Positions 18,177 through 27,443 of a DNA stretch of 43,942 nucleotides are shown piece after piece. Below the pieces are notes generated by a model that had not been told where the DNA came from, searched no databases, and saw nothing but the letters and a program-made list of their open reading frames with translations. How positions within the stretch are numbered: position 1 is the first letter of the stretch; each line of letters opens with the position of its first letter. The translations under genes and the position numbers were made by a program. Source of the stretch: Bacteroidota bacterium (GTDB lineage: Bacteria; Bacteroidota; Bacteroidia; NS11-12g; UBA955). The stretch covers positions 1 through 43,942 of the forward strand of contig SYIL01000018.1 in assembly GCA_005798825.1 (NCBI GenBank). The letters run 5' to 3'.

Positions 18177-18450
18177 TACCAGCGCTGCCAATGTGAATGT
18201 AAAAGAAAAATTCGCACTATTACTCTAAAACGAAATTGGAAAATTTCTTAAATCAATCTCAATGGTCTCGTTTAGATTTGTTGTGTATGTTATTTTGTTT
18301 AGTCTGTTTGTGATGAATGATGAAGAATGATGCATTAAGAATTAAAAATACTAGAAACACCCCCAAATGATTGCTATTTTTTGGGTATTTTTACTATCTT
18401 TGCGCCCCCGATAATAGAATTCGGGTTTAAAACAACTACACAATAAAGAC
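18177..18450. other. Intergenic region upstream of rpsP
   Basis: About 270 bp without a supported gene. It contains the rpsP promoter near its 3' end and AT-rich sequence otherwise. I see no tRNA or terminator hairpin here. Confidence 0.5.
18371..18402 (+). promoter_or_regulatory. rpsP promoter (Bacteroidota type)
   Basis: A textbook pair: TTG at 18371-18373, a 21-bp spacer and TATCTTTG at 18395-18402. Transcription should start near 18408, giving a leader of about 40 nt before the rpsP ATG. This is the clearest promoter in the window and the model for the others listed. Confidence 0.75.
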
Positions 18451-19227
18451 ATGGCAACCAAAATTAGATTGCAAAGACAAGGCAGAAAGAAACGGGCTTT
18501 CTTTCACATTGTGGTAGCGGATTCACGTGCACCAAGGGACGGAAAATATATCGAAAAAATCGGTAGTTACAACCCCATCACCAATCCTGCTACAATTGAA
18601 CTCAACCTAGAACGAGCTACTGAATGGCTATTGAGCGGAGCACAAACCTCCGACACAGCCAAGGCTATTTTAAGTTATAAAGGCGCGGCTTACAAAAAAC
18701 ATTTACAAGTAGGGGTAAACAAGGGTGCCATCACCCAAGATGTTGCCGACGAACGATTCGCCCTTTGGATTGCTGAAAAAGCGTCTAAGGTAGATGCAAA
18801 AAAATCAAATATATCGACCCAAGCCGCAAAAAACAAAGATGCCGGATTGGTCGCTGAATCGAAGCGACGTGCAGCAGTAGAAGCTAAATTGGCAGAAAAA
18901 TTAGCCCTAGCGGAGGCAACGGCAAATGCAGCAAAACTCGCAGAATTGGAAACTGCAAGCGAAGACATTACCGATTCAAGCAGCGAAGACATTACCGATT
19001 CAAACAGCGAAGAAGTTGCCGATTCAAACAGCGAAGAAGTTGCCGATTCAAGCAGCGAAGAAGTTGCCGATTCAAACAGCGAAGAAGTTGCCGATTCAAA
19101 CAGCGAAGAAGTTGCCGATTCAAACAGCGAAGAAGTTGCCGATTCAAACAGCGAAGAAGTTGCCGATTCAAACAGCGAAGAAGTTGCCGATTCAAACAGC
19201 GAAGACGAAACAACTTCTGCAGAATAA
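18451..19227 (+). CDS. rpsP: 30S ribosomal protein S16 with a long acidic repeat tail
   Basis: Small-subunit protein needed for 30S assembly. Residues 1-80 are the canonical S16 core (MATKIRLQRQGRKKRAFFHI, ADSRAPRDGKYIEKIGSYNP, ATEWLLSGAQTSDT). Bacteroidota S16 proteins are longer than the ~80-aa E. coli form, and here residues ~80-169 are a Lys/Ala-rich helical extension of that kind. The last ~90 residues are unusual: two SEDITDS(S/N) units, then eight SEEVADS(N/S) units and a short end (SEDETTSAE), making 258 aa. The tail is strongly acidic and probably disordered, in contrast to the basic core. The start has its own strong promoter. rimM follows after 11 bp. Confidence 0.96.
   Translation: MATKIRLQRQGRKKRAFFHIVVADSRAPRDGKYIEKIGSYNPITNPATIELNLERATEWLLSGAQTSDTAKAILSYKGAAYKKHLQVGVNKGAITQDVADERFALWIAEKASKVDAKKSNISTQAAKNKDAGLVAESKRRAAVEAKLAEKLALAEATANAAKLAELETASEDITDSSSEDITDSNSEEVADSNSEEVADSSSEEVADSNSEEVADSNSEEVADSNSEEVADSNSEEVADSNSEEVADSNSEDETTSAE
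18958..19206 (+). repeat. 24-bp tandem repeat in the 3' end of rpsP
   Basis: Ten consecutive 24-bp units, plus a partial eleventh, encode an octapeptide of the form SEEVADSN. The first two units encode SEDITDSS and SEDITDSN. Units three to ten differ mainly at one position, AAC versus AGC in the Asn/Ser codon. The near-identity at the nucleotide level suggests recent expansion by slippage or unequal recombination. The unit length is a multiple of three and has no stop in several frames, which explains long spurious frames on both strands here. There are no spacers, so it is not a CRISPR array. Confidence 0.97.
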
Positions 19228-19238
19228 TTCAAACAGCC

Positions 19239-19877
19239 ATGAATGTATTGCCACCGCCCCTTACCTTGGTGGGGAAAATACACAGTAAACATGGTTATGA
19301 CGGAAAACTCTCTATAGAGTGTTTCGTTCATTCAAAACCAATTCTCACTATAGGCAATTATCTATTTGTTGTTATAGACGGTAAAGGCGTTCCCTTTCGA
19401 ATTGAAGAAGTTAACAAAACCAAAGAAATTATAAAATTTGCAGGTGTAGACAACGAGGAAAGTACAAAAAAACTTCTCGGACTCAATTTTGGAATCGCTA
19501 GTGAAAGCGTTAACATCCCATCTGCTGCAGTCCATCATTTGACGGGATTTACCATTATGGATACCCATTCGGCCTTTACTGGTCGCATTACTGACACAAT
19601 AGAGTACCCACAAGGACTTATGTTCTCAGTTGAAATTGAAGTTTCTCCATCTACTTTTGGAAACACAAAGATCGAAAAATCCCATCTGCAAGCGCATCTT
19701 AATTTGAACAAAACTCCAAAAAATGTGTTAAAACACACGGTAAATCATACAGACCCAGTGCCATCGATTCTGATTCCCTATGTAAAAGAATGGATCATTG
19801 ACATTGACGATTCAGGACGGATCCTAACCATGTCTCTGCCAGAGGGCCTCATTGGCATCAATGATTCATTGGCTTAG
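19239..19877 (+). CDS. rimM: Ribosome maturation factor RimM
   Basis: Helps late 30S maturation, binding ribosomal protein S19 near the 16S head. The N-terminal RimM domain begins LVGKIHSKHGYDGKLSIE. The C-terminal PRC-barrel shows LTGFTIMDTHSAFTGRITD and the ending ILIPYVKEWIIDIDDSGRIL. At 212 aa it is longer than the usual ~170-180, with extra sequence in the PRC region. It is 11 bp downstream of rpsP and should share its transcript, the common bacterial rpsP-rimM arrangement. The usual next gene, trmD, is on the opposite strand here. Confidence 0.93.
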   Translation: MNVLPPPLTLVGKIHSKHGYDGKLSIECFVHSKPILTIGNYLFVVIDGKGVPFRIEEVNKTKEIIKFAGVDNEESTKKLLGLNFGIASESVNIPSAAVHHLTGFTIMDTHSAFTGRITDTIEYPQGLMFSVEIEVSPSTFGNTKIEKSHLQAHLNLNKTPKNVLKHTVNHTDPVPSILIPYVKEWIIDIDDSGRILTMSLPEGLIGINDSLA

Positions 19878-19980
19878 AAATCTTGTTCACAGACCACACG
19901 TTCTTTTGCCTCATTCTGCAATCAATTAAAATCTCGATAAGTCTACAGAGTCTATTTTTGTATTGTATGAAGCGTCGCCC

Positions 19981-20667
19981 CTAGTCTTCTTTCATACCCA
20001 GTAAATCTGGACGCATTTTTAGGGTTCGCTCTAAGGATTGTGCATGTTTCCATTCAGCAATTTTGGAATGATTCCCGCTGGTCAATACCGTTGGTACTGA
20101 TAAACCTTGAAACAATTCAGGCCTTGTATACAGGGGTGGCGCCAATAAATCATCCTGAAAAGAATCACTTAAGGCACTCTCTCCATCTCCCAAAACATTT
20201 GGAATTAAGCGAATCACAGAATCTACAAGTGCAGCAGCAGCCACTTCACCCCCACTCAGCACAAAATCACCCAAAGAAATCTCCATGCTTACATATAAAT
20301 CTCTGATTCGCTGATCAATACCCTTATAATGTCCACAAATTAGAAGCAGATTCTTTCCCAAACTCAATTCATTGGAAAGAGATTGCTTGAGTGATTTGCC
20401 ATCGGGTGTCAAATAAATAATCTGGTCGTAGTTTCTGGCAGCAAGAAGTTCTTCAATAACTTTCGACAGCGGCTCTGCCATCAAAACCATGCCCGCCCCT
20501 CCTCCAAAGGGATAATCATCAATCTGTTTGTGTTTGCCAAATCCGTAATCGTGAAGATTATGAATAACAATTTCTGCCAAACCCTTTTCACAAGCCCTTT
20601 TCGGGATGCTATAGCCCAACAAACCGGCAAGCAATTCTGGCACTGCTGAAATGATATCAAACCGCAT
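19981..20667 (-). CDS. trmD: tRNA (guanine-N1)-methyltransferase
   Basis: SPOUT-class enzyme methylating G37 of tRNAs with SAM, protecting against frameshifting. The opening MRFDIISAVPELL, IDDYPFGGGAGMVL, the knot motifs LICGHYKGIDQRI and LSGGEVAAAALVDSV, and the C-terminal PPLYTRPELFQG and VLTSGNHSKIAEWKH are all characteristic. The length of 228 aa is normal. It lies head-to-tail against rimM on the opposite strand, 103 bp away, so it is not in the rpsP operon. A TACCTTTG element ends 5 nt before its ATG. Confidence 0.97.
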   Translation of the reverse strand: MRFDIISAVPELLAGLLGYSIPKRACEKGLAEIVIHNLHDYGFGKHKQIDDYPFGGGAGMVLMAEPLSKVIEELLAARNYDQIIYLTPDGKSLKQSLSNELSLGKNLLLICGHYKGIDQRIRDLYVSMEISLGDFVLSGGEVAAAALVDSVIRLIPNVLGDGESALSDSFQDDLLAPPLYTRPELFQGLSVPTVLTSGNHSKIAEWKHAQSLERTLKMRPDLLGMKED

Positions 20668-20671
20668 ATTG

Positions 20672-20679
20672 CAAAGGTA
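20672..20679 (-). promoter_or_regulatory. TAnnTTTG -7 element for trmD
   Basis: TACCTTTG on the minus strand, its last base 5 nt from the trmD ATG. It implies a transcript starting at or beside the start codon. Confidence 0.5.
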
Positions 20680-20763
20680 TTGTAAGCGATGTTGATATTT
20701 ATCCGAATTATTGCAGCTGCAAATTTGGAACTAGGATGCTATCTAACCGAAGTTTGAAACTAT

Positions 20764-21525
20764 ATGCTAAATCTACGCCGACCACTTGTTGTTTTTGACC
20801 TAGAAACAACCGGAATTAGTGTTACTCAAGACCGAATTGTCGAAGCCTGTTTATTAAAAATTTATCCCGATATGCGAGAAGAATTGAGAACTTACCGCAT
20901 CAATCCCGGAATTCCCATTCCTCATGGCGCAACTGCTGTTCACGGAATTAGCGATGCGGACGTCGCAGATAAGCCCAGGTTTACCGATTTGGCAAAAGAA
21001 ATTCACGGCTTTCTGATTGGTTGTGATTTTGGTGGTTTCAATTCTAACAAATTTGACTTTCCAATGATTGTAGAAGAATTTTTTCGATCAGGTATTGAAT
21101 TCGATGTTCCCCAATGTATGTTTATTGATGCCCAAAGAATTTACCACATGAAAGAACCGCGCAACCTCTCGGCTGCGTATAAATTTTATTGCAATCGAGA
21201 CTTAGAAAATGCCCACAGTGCCGAAGCCGATACCATTGCAACCTGGCAGGTTATCAAAGCACAACTCGAAAAATATGCCGACTTACCCAATGATATTGAA
21301 GGTTTGCATAAGCTTTCCGGACAAAATCTACTTGCCGATCTCGCTGGCAGATTTGTATTAAATGAAAAAGGGGACATTTTGTTTAATTTTGGAAAACACC
21401 GTGGAAAATTGGTAAAAGACGTGTTAAAAATAGAAAGTGGTTACTATCATTGGATGATGGATGGCGATTTTCCCCAACAAACCAAAAATGTTTTGACGCG
21501 GATTCGCCAAAGTATGCATGATTAA
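20764..21525 (+). CDS. DnaQ-like 3'-5' exonuclease
   Basis: DEDDh-family exonuclease of 253 aa. Exo I is VVFDLETTGIS with the catalytic Asp and Glu, Exo II is FNSNKFDFPM and Exo III has the His-x5-Asp-like HSAEADT. It resembles the DNA polymerase III epsilon subunit in fold. The C-terminal ~60 residues (FNFGKHRGKLVKDV) form a small extra domain seen in some DnaQ-like proteins, so it is more likely a repair or RNA-processing nuclease than the polymerase proofreader. Its stop overlaps the start of the downstream pseudouridine synthase by 8 bp (ATGATTAA), suggesting coupling. Confidence 0.9.
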   Translation: MLNLRRPLVVFDLETTGISVTQDRIVEACLLKIYPDMREELRTYRINPGIPIPHGATAVHGISDADVADKPRFTDLAKEIHGFLIGCDFGGFNSNKFDFPMIVEEFFRSGIEFDVPQCMFIDAQRIYHMKEPRNLSAAYKFYCNRDLENAHSAEADTIATWQVIKAQLEKYADLPNDIEGLHKLSGQNLLADLAGRFVLNEKGDILFNFGKHRGKLVKDVLKIESGYYHWMMDGDFPQQTKNVLTRIRQSMHD

Positions 21526-22351
21526 TACCTTACCTGAAGACAAGAATACCCATGGTATCCTTTCTGGATCGAAAATATTAACTATTGAAGCGATTGAAAT
21601 GATCGATGATTTTGTCGGTGAGGCAATCGACCCCCGAAAGCGCGGACCACAAATAGGTAAAATAGCAATCATCAAAGAAACCCCAGACTGGTTAGCTATC
21701 AACAAACCAGCATTTGTTCCATCTCTGCCAGAACGCGGAAAATTTACGGCCATTTCTGTTCAAGAATGGGCAAAAAAACATTGGCCAAACGCCATGCTTT
21801 GTCACCGAATCGATAGAGAGACCAGCGGGGTTATGCTCATAGCAAAAAATGCAGCCACCCACCGACATTTTTCGATTCAATTTGAGAAACGAAACGTTAA
21901 AAAAATTTACCACGCCATTGTAAATGGACAAATTCAATTTGACGATATATGGATTGATCTACCCATAGTGGACGAACAGCTAGGAAAAATAAAAATTGAT
22001 CGCAAAAATGGAAAACCTGCCCAAACCCGATTCAAGACACTGCAATTGTTTCGGCATTTTACACTCATGGAATGTGAGCCCAAAACAGGTCGTTTACACC
22101 AAATAAGAGTTCACCTTCAATCACAAAATGCTTGTATTGCTGCGGATACACTTTACGGCAGTTCTATTCCCATGTTGTCGGGAATAAAACGCAAATTTCA
22201 AGGAACTGATTCTCCCCTTATTCAACGCTTTGCCTTACATGCAAAATCATTGATAATTACCGAACCCGGGGGTGAAACCTTCCAATTGGAAGCAAATTAT
22301 CCAAAAGATATTGCAGTGATGCTGAAACTCTTGGAAAAATACAATGCGTAA
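21518..22351 (+). CDS. RluA-family RNA pseudouridine synthase
   Basis: Converts specific uridines in rRNA or tRNA to pseudouridine. The catalytic Asp lies in the RluA signature HRIDRETSGVMLIAKN, and the KTGRLHQIRVHL block follows. The first ~65 residues before the catalytic domain are probably an S4-like or lead-in segment (ILTIEAIEMIDDFVG). The 277-aa length suits RluA/RluC/RluD; the exact target base cannot be read from the sequence. The start overlaps the exonuclease stop by 8 bp. Confidence 0.92.
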   Translation: MINTLPEDKNTHGILSGSKILTIEAIEMIDDFVGEAIDPRKRGPQIGKIAIIKETPDWLAINKPAFVPSLPERGKFTAISVQEWAKKHWPNAMLCHRIDRETSGVMLIAKNAATHRHFSIQFEKRNVKKIYHAIVNGQIQFDDIWIDLPIVDEQLGKIKIDRKNGKPAQTRFKTLQLFRHFTLMECEPKTGRLHQIRVHLQSQNACIAADTLYGSSIPMLSGIKRKFQGTDSPLIQRFALHAKSLIITEPGGETFQLEANYPKDIAVMLKLLEKYNA

Positions 22352-22409
22352 TACATGAAAAACCGCAAAATCACCGGGTGATGGACTTAAAACCATGGGT
22401 TGGATTGGC

Positions 22410-22417
22410 TATCTTTG
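22410..22417 (+). promoter_or_regulatory. TAnnTTTG -7 element for lepA
   Basis: TATCTTTG, identical to the rpsP -7 element, ending 21 nt before the lepA ATG. No strong -33 TTG is seen at the ideal distance. Confidence 0.6.
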
Positions 22418-22437
22418 CGGCAATTTAAGTAACCCCT

Positions 22438-24228
22438 ATGCAAAACATTCGCAATTTCTGTATTATTGCCCATATCGACCATGGTAAAAGTACACTTGCA
22501 GATCGTTTGCTTGAGTTTACAAATACAATAAGTTCGCGCGATTTGCAAGCACAAGTATTGGACGATATGGATATTGAGCGTGAACGCGGAATAACCATTA
22601 AAAGCCATGCCATCCAGATGAACTACTCACTGGATGGAAAAGATTACATACTCAATTTAATAGATACCCCCGGCCATGTTGACTTCAGCTATGAAGTGAG
22701 CCGAAGCATTGCGGCTTGCGAATGTGCATTGTTAATTGTTGATGCATCTCAAGGAATTGAAGCCCAAACGATTTCCAATCTGTTTATGGCTTTAGAGCAT
22801 AATCTGGAAATTATTCCAGTACTCAACAAAATTGATTTGCCCGGAGCCATGCCCGAAGAAGTGAAGGATGAAATTGTGGATTTAATTGGCTGTGATCGAA
22901 ATACGATAATTTCTGCCAGCGGAAAAACAGGCGAAGGTGTATACGATGTGTTACGGGCTATCGTTGAGCGGGTTCCTCCCCCAAAAGGAAATTTGGACGC
23001 CCCCCTTAAGGCACTTATTTTTGACTCAGTTTTTAACTCGTTTAGGGGTATTATTGCGTATTACAGGGTTATTGATGGCTCGGTTCGAAAAGGACAGCAC
23101 GTTCGATTTATGAATTCTGGCAGCGAATATTTTGCCGATGAAGTAGGTGTTTTAAAACTGGACTTAAGCCCATGTTCCCAAGTTTCTGCTGGCGATGTTG
23201 GGTATATTATTTCTGGTATAAAAGATGCAAAAGAGGTGAAAGTGGGTGATACCCTCACAGACAAGGTACATCCAGCTTCTGAGGCAATTGATGGTTTTGA
23301 AAATGTAAAACCCATGGTATTTGCCGGTATTTATCCTGTTGATACTGATGATTTTGAAGAACTGAGAGAAGCCATGGGCAAACTGCAATTGAATGATGCA
23401 AGTATCGTCTTTGAGCCTGAAAGTTCTGCAGCGCTGGGCTTTGGTTTCCGTTGCGGATTCCTTGGAATGTTACACCTAGAAATTATCCAAGAGCGTTTGG
23501 AAAGAGAGTTTAACATGACTGTAATTACGACTGTCCCCAATGTAAGTTATGTGGCATATTCAACAAAAGGAGAAAAAAAACTGGTGAATAACCCCAGCGA
23601 CCTCCCATCCCCCGAACAAATTGATTACGTTGAAGAACCCTATATTCGGGCCAGCGTAATTACCAAGTCGGAATACGTTGGCCCCATCATGACCCTTTGT
23701 TTGGATAAAAGAGGAATACTTATTAACCAAGTTTATTTGACAAGTGACCGCGTTGAAATGAGTTTTGAAATGCCATTGGCAGAAATCGTATTTGATTTTT
23801 ACGACCGTTTGAAAACGATTTCAAAGGGTTATGCAAGTTTCGATTACACCCCCATGGATTATCGAGAGAGCAAGTTGATTAAATTAGATATCATGTTAAA
23901 TTCAAAGGGAGTTGATGCACTGAGTGCTATCATTCACCGAGACAATGCTCAAGAATTGGGACGTAAAATATGCAAGAAATTGAAAGATTTGATTCCACGT
24001 CAACAATTCGAAATTGCAATACAAGCGGCAATCGGAGCAAAAATAATATCGCGGGAAACCATCAGTGCAATGCGCAAAGATGTTACGGCTAAATGTTATG
24101 GGGGCGATATTTCTCGTAAGAGAAAATTATTAGAAAAACAAAAAGCTGGTAAAAAACGCATGCGGTCGGTGGGCAATGTCGATATCCCCCAAAGTGCATT
24201 TATGGCGGTACTAAAGCTAAACGACTGA
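22438..24228 (+). CDS. lepA: Elongation factor 4 (LepA) GTPase
   Basis: Ribosome-associated GTPase proposed to back-translocate or help ribosome assembly. The G1 motif is [16 protein letters not shown], switch I is [11 protein letters not shown]3 is [15 protein letters not shown] and G4 is NKIDLPGA. The EF4-specific C-terminal domain ends with [20 protein letters not shown] and [20 protein letters not shown]. The length of 596 aa is standard. The C-terminus is only 17 bp from the dprA start. Confidence 0.98.
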   Translation: MQNIRNFCIIAHIDHGKSTLADRLLEFTNTISSRDLQAQVLDDMDIERERGITIKSHAIQMNYSLDGKDYILNLIDTPGHVDFSYEVSRSIAACECALLIVDASQGIEAQTISNLFMALEHNLEIIPVLNKIDLPGAMPEEVKDEIVDLIGCDRNTIISASGKTGEGVYDVLRAIVERVPPPKGNLDAPLKALIFDSVFNSFRGIIAYYRVIDGSVRKGQHVRFMNSGSEYFADEVGVLKLDLSPCSQVSAGDVGYIISGIKDAKEVKVGDTLTDKVHPASEAIDGFENVKPMVFAGIYPVDTDDFEELREAMGKLQLNDASIVFEPESSAALGFGFRCGFLGMLHLEIIQERLEREFNMTVITTVPNVSYVAYSTKGEKKLVNNPSDLPSPEQIDYVEEPYIRASVITKSEYVGPIMTLCLDKRGILINQVYLTSDRVEMSFEMPLAEIVFDFYDRLKTISKGYASFDYTPMDYRESKLIKLDIMLNSKGVDALSAIIHRDNAQELGRKICKKLKDLIPRQQFEIAIQAAIGAKIISRETISAMRKDVTAKCYGGDISRKRKLLEKQKAGKKRMRSVGNVDIPQSAFMAVLKLND

Positions 24229-24230
24229 CG

Positions 24231-24238
24231 TAAATTTG
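24231..24238 (+). promoter_or_regulatory. TAnnTTTG -7-like element for dprA
   Basis: TAAATTTG in the 17-bp lepA-dprA gap, ending 8 nt before the dprA GTG. dprA may also be read from the lepA transcript. Confidence 0.4.
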
Positions 24239-24245
24239 GGGAAGC

Positions 24246-25448
24246 GTGAAACTTCCTTATTACAACGAACAAACCATTTGTCTTATAGAACTTACCCTGT
24301 GTGCGGGTATAGGGCCTGTTATGGGTCGTTATTTACTCCAATATTTTGGCACTCCTGAGGCCATTTTCCGTTCGAGTATAGCAGGATTACAAGAAATTTC
24401 AGGGCTAAGATCAAACCAGATACAATCCATTATAAATGGTGCAAACTGTGCCCAGGCGAAGGCCATAATGTTGCAACATGAATCTTTGAATATACTGTGT
24501 ATAACACTACTAGATACAGCATATCCATACAGATTGAGGGAATTTGCAGACGCGCCATTGGTATTATTTTACAAGGGCCAATTGGAATGGAATGCAAAAA
24601 GGGTAATTGGCGTGGTGGGAACGCGAAAACCCACACCCGCAGGAAGAGCAATGGTGGTTCAGATGATTGCTGATTTACAAGAAATGGATGTTGTAGTTGT
24701 AAGTGGCATGGCCTATGGCATCGATGTCATTGCTCATGAGACGGCTGTCGATTGTAAGATTCCCACATGGGCAGTATTGGCAAACGGTCTGGAAAAAATT
24801 TACCCATCCGCCCACCAAGCATTTGCAAAGAAAATGCTGGCCGAAAAAGGGGGGCTAATTTCTGAATTTCCGGCATACACGGTTATTAACCCAAACTTTT
24901 TCCCAAGAAGAAATAGAATCGTAGCCGGATTATGCGACGCACTTCTTATAATCGAAAGTGGCATTCGTGGCGGATCTATGATAACCGCAAGTATTGCGCA
25001 TGGATACAGCCGTGATGTATTCGCTATCCCAGGCAGACCCATTGATAAAAACGCAGAAGGATGTAATTTTCTCATTCAAAAAAATATGGCAAGCCTGTGT
25101 GTATCTGCACAAGATATTGTTGAACGCATGAACTGGGATTTATTCGAAAAGTTCGCAAAACCTGAAATCGATAACCGCAGAGAGTCTGCCGAGGTTGATA
25201 AGGGCAACACATTGCCGCCGCCAAAAAAGACCCTCAAACAAGTCGAATTGTTTGAATCTCTGAGTCCTACCGAAAAACAGGTGATGGAATGGATCGTGTC
25301 AGGAAATGACAATACAAACACCATGGTACGTCAGCAAAAATGCTCTTCAACGGCAATTTCAGTTGCCCTTCTCGAGTTAGAATTGAAAGGATTAATTGCC
25401 GCAGTTCCAGGCAATCAATATCAAATTATCAGCGCTTTTTACCCTTAG
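24246..25448 (+). CDS. dprA: DNA processing protein DprA
   Basis: Binds incoming single-stranded DNA during natural transformation and loads RecA. A helix-hairpin-helix-like N-terminus (LCAGIGPVMGRYLLQYF) is followed by the Rossmann core with GVVGTRKPTPAGRAM, VVSGMAYGIDVIAHETA, FPRRNRIVAGLCDALLIIES and SMITASIAHGYSRDVFAIPG. A C-terminal winged-helix (DML1-like) segment ends the 400-aa protein. It starts at GTG. The 3' end overlaps the convergent yidC gene by 20 bp. No other competence genes are in the window. Confidence 0.94.
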   Translation: MKLPYYNEQTICLIELTLCAGIGPVMGRYLLQYFGTPEAIFRSSIAGLQEISGLRSNQIQSIINGANCAQAKAIMLQHESLNILCITLLDTAYPYRLREFADAPLVLFYKGQLEWNAKRVIGVVGTRKPTPAGRAMVVQMIADLQEMDVVVVSGMAYGIDVIAHETAVDCKIPTWAVLANGLEKIYPSAHQAFAKKMLAEKGGLISEFPAYTVINPNFFPRRNRIVAGLCDALLIIESGIRGGSMITASIAHGYSRDVFAIPGRPIDKNAEGCNFLIQKNMASLCVSAQDIVERMNWDLFEKFAKPEIDNRRESAEVDKGNTLPPPKKTLKQVELFESLSPTEKQVMEWIVSGNDNTNTMVRQQKCSSTAISVALLELELKGLIAAVPGNQYQIISAFYP

Positions 25449-27297
25449 AATTGGCTCTCTCTTGACTCAGTTTCATGGCATCCTGCATACGCTGTTGAAA
25501 CTTTGATTTGGTTACGGGTTTCTTTCGGTTTTCGGCAATTTGTGCATGTAATTTAGCATCATCCACTGTTCTACGAATAACCCATTGTTGGCCAAAAGTA
25601 ATCATATTGCTCAAAAAGTAATACCAGGTCAAACCACTTGCGTAATCATTCAATACACCCAAAAATATAATCGGCATAAAATACCCAATCCACTTCATCT
25701 GACCTGTTACACCCGACAATTGGTTGTTAAAGTGTGTGTAAATCAGTGTGGACAATGTCATCAACAAAGTAAAATAACTCACATGATCACCATAAAAAGG
25801 GATGGTAAATCCCAACATAGGTCCGTCATAGCGACTCAAGTCTGCAGCCCACAAAAACGACTTCTGGCGCAGTTCAAATGCATTGGGGAAAAACTGAAAC
25901 ATTGCAAACAAAATGGGCATTTGCAAGAGAACTGGGATGCAACCACTCAAAGGATTAACCCCCGCTTTGCGATACATGGTCATATTTTCTTGCTGGGTTT
26001 TTTGCATGTCACTGCCATATTTCTCCTTAATGGCATCCAACTCAGGTTTCAAAATTCGCATCTTGGCTGTACTCATATACGATTTGTATACCAGCGGAAG
26101 AAGGGCTGTTTTGATAATCAAGGTAAGCAGCAAAATAATGATACCCATGCTTGCTATCACACCATCCAATTGGTGAAAAACTGGAATTACAACGTAGCGA
26201 TTTACCCATCCAAAAATCCCCCAACCCATAGGGATTATTCTTTCCAATCCCGCCTCAACCAAATGTACATCAGCGTTTTGTAGAGTATAGTACTGGTTGG
26301 GGCCCAAATAATAGCTAAAACCATAGGTTTTTGACGAACAGCGATCAAAGTCAACATACACCTCCGCATTGAGGTCTTTTATTCTGTCTTTATACTGAGG
26401 CAAAACTTCTTTCCAAGAAAGTATAGATTTGGAGGAAAATCCTGAATCTGCAACCATAATGGCCGAAAAATATTGTTGTTTAAATCCAAACCAATCCAAA
26501 TTGTCTTTTGTTTCTTCTTCAGATTCGCTTGTACTTAAATAGTCAGGATCTTCGCCATGCTCTTTGTATACAACCGTAGAATTCTGAGTTTCCCATTTGA
26601 GTTGTTTCTCATGTTGTTGTAAGTGCACCCTCCAGGAGATTTTAATACCCGAAGTCCGAGGCTGAACAATCTGATCAATTCCCTTTAGAACAAGCGACTG
26701 ATGCACCGTGTAGCCATCCTTAGACAAGGTATATTGCTGGTCTATATGACGGAGAGAATCTCCGAGTCGAAGGGTAATACTTTGCTCGGTTTTTTGGATA
26801 ACTTTCCAATAAAAATCGCTAGAATTCAAAGCACCATTTGTGGTGTAAATTTCAAAATACGACTTGTTGTAGCGCTTATCTGAAGAAAGCAGCTCGAGGG
26901 CAGATGAGTCAAAGTTTTTGTGATTATTGAGCACAACACGCCCCATACATGCACCTTTATTGTTTATTTCTACAGACAATTCTTTGCTTTTCAACACAAT
27001 GATTTCTTCTTTCCCCTTAACTTGAGAAGTTATCGCTTCGCCCAATGTGGTCCTTAGGGCTGAGTCTTGCAGGGCTGAAACAATTGTAATTTGGGATGAC
27101 TCTCCAAGCGGTTTCTGGGAAGCTTCGGCCACGGTTTGTTGACCAGTATTCGCCACATTACTTGCTGTAATTGAATCCGATCTCTTTTTTTGCGTATTCT
27201 GTTCGGACAACTCTTGTGCATTAGGAGCAGTGAAAAAATAATATCCTATGAGAATGAGGAAAATCAGCGAAAATCCAGCGATTGAATTGCGATCCAT
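25429..27297 (-). CDS. yidC: Membrane protein insertase YidC
   Basis: Inserts and folds inner-membrane proteins, alone or with SecYEG. An N-terminal membrane segment (IAGFSLIFLILIGYYFF) is followed by a large periplasmic domain (~residues 60-360). The conserved Oxa1 core follows, with IIILLLTLIIKTALLPLVYKS holding the hydrophilic-groove Lys, then GVNPLSGCIPVLLQMPILFAM and further helices to the basic C-terminal tail (ERANSKGKKR). The length, 622 aa, is typical of Gram-negative YidC with the extra periplasmic domain. TAACTTCG at 27310-27317, one base off the -7 consensus, may be its promoter. Confidence 0.97.
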   Translation of the reverse strand: MDRNSIAGFSLIFLILIGYYFFTAPNAQELSEQNTQKKRSDSITASNVANTGQQTVAEASQKPLGESSQITIVSALQDSALRTTLGEAITSQVKGKEEIIVLKSKELSVEINNKGACMGRVVLNNHKNFDSSALELLSSDKRYNKSYFEIYTTNGALNSSDFYWKVIQKTEQSITLRLGDSLRHIDQQYTLSKDGYTVHQSLVLKGIDQIVQPRTSGIKISWRVHLQQHEKQLKWETQNSTVVYKEHGEDPDYLSTSESEEETKDNLDWFGFKQQYFSAIMVADSGFSSKSILSWKEVLPQYKDRIKDLNAEVYVDFDRCSSKTYGFSYYLGPNQYYTLQNADVHLVEAGLERIIPMGWGIFGWVNRYVVIPVFHQLDGVIASMGIIILLLTLIIKTALLPLVYKSYMSTAKMRILKPELDAIKEKYGSDMQKTQQENMTMYRKAGVNPLSGCIPVLLQMPILFAMFQFFPNAFELRQKSFLWAADLSRYDGPMLGFTIPFYGDHVSYFTLLMTLSTLIYTHFNNQLSGVTGQMKWIGYFMPIIFLGVLNDYASGLTWYYFLSNMITFGQQWVIRRTVDDAKLHAQIAENRKKPVTKSKFQQRMQDAMKLSQERANSKGKKR

Positions 27298-27443
27298 AAT
27301 TTTAGAACGCGAAGTTAATGTATTTTTAAATCCCTTCTAAAATTCTCCGATGTAATTTGATAGATTGATACAGCCAATGGGGTTTTTCATCTTTGGTTCT
27401 TATTGGGTAATTTTAAAGCGATGGTCTTTACATACATAAAGCC

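Noticed and set aside
18958-19206. Short regular repeats resembling a CRISPR array
   Set aside because: Units are directly adjacent with no spacers, lie inside a coding frame and there are no cas genes.
18690-19331. 213-codon minus-strand frame opposite the rpsP tail, and similar long frames in other phases
   Set aside because: They are by-products of the 24-bp repeat, which has no stop codon in several frames; the S16 frame is the supported one.
25585-26283. 232-codon plus-strand frame opposite yidC
   Set aside because: It lies wholly within the well-supported yidC gene, with unusual Gln/His-rich composition expected of an antisense frame.
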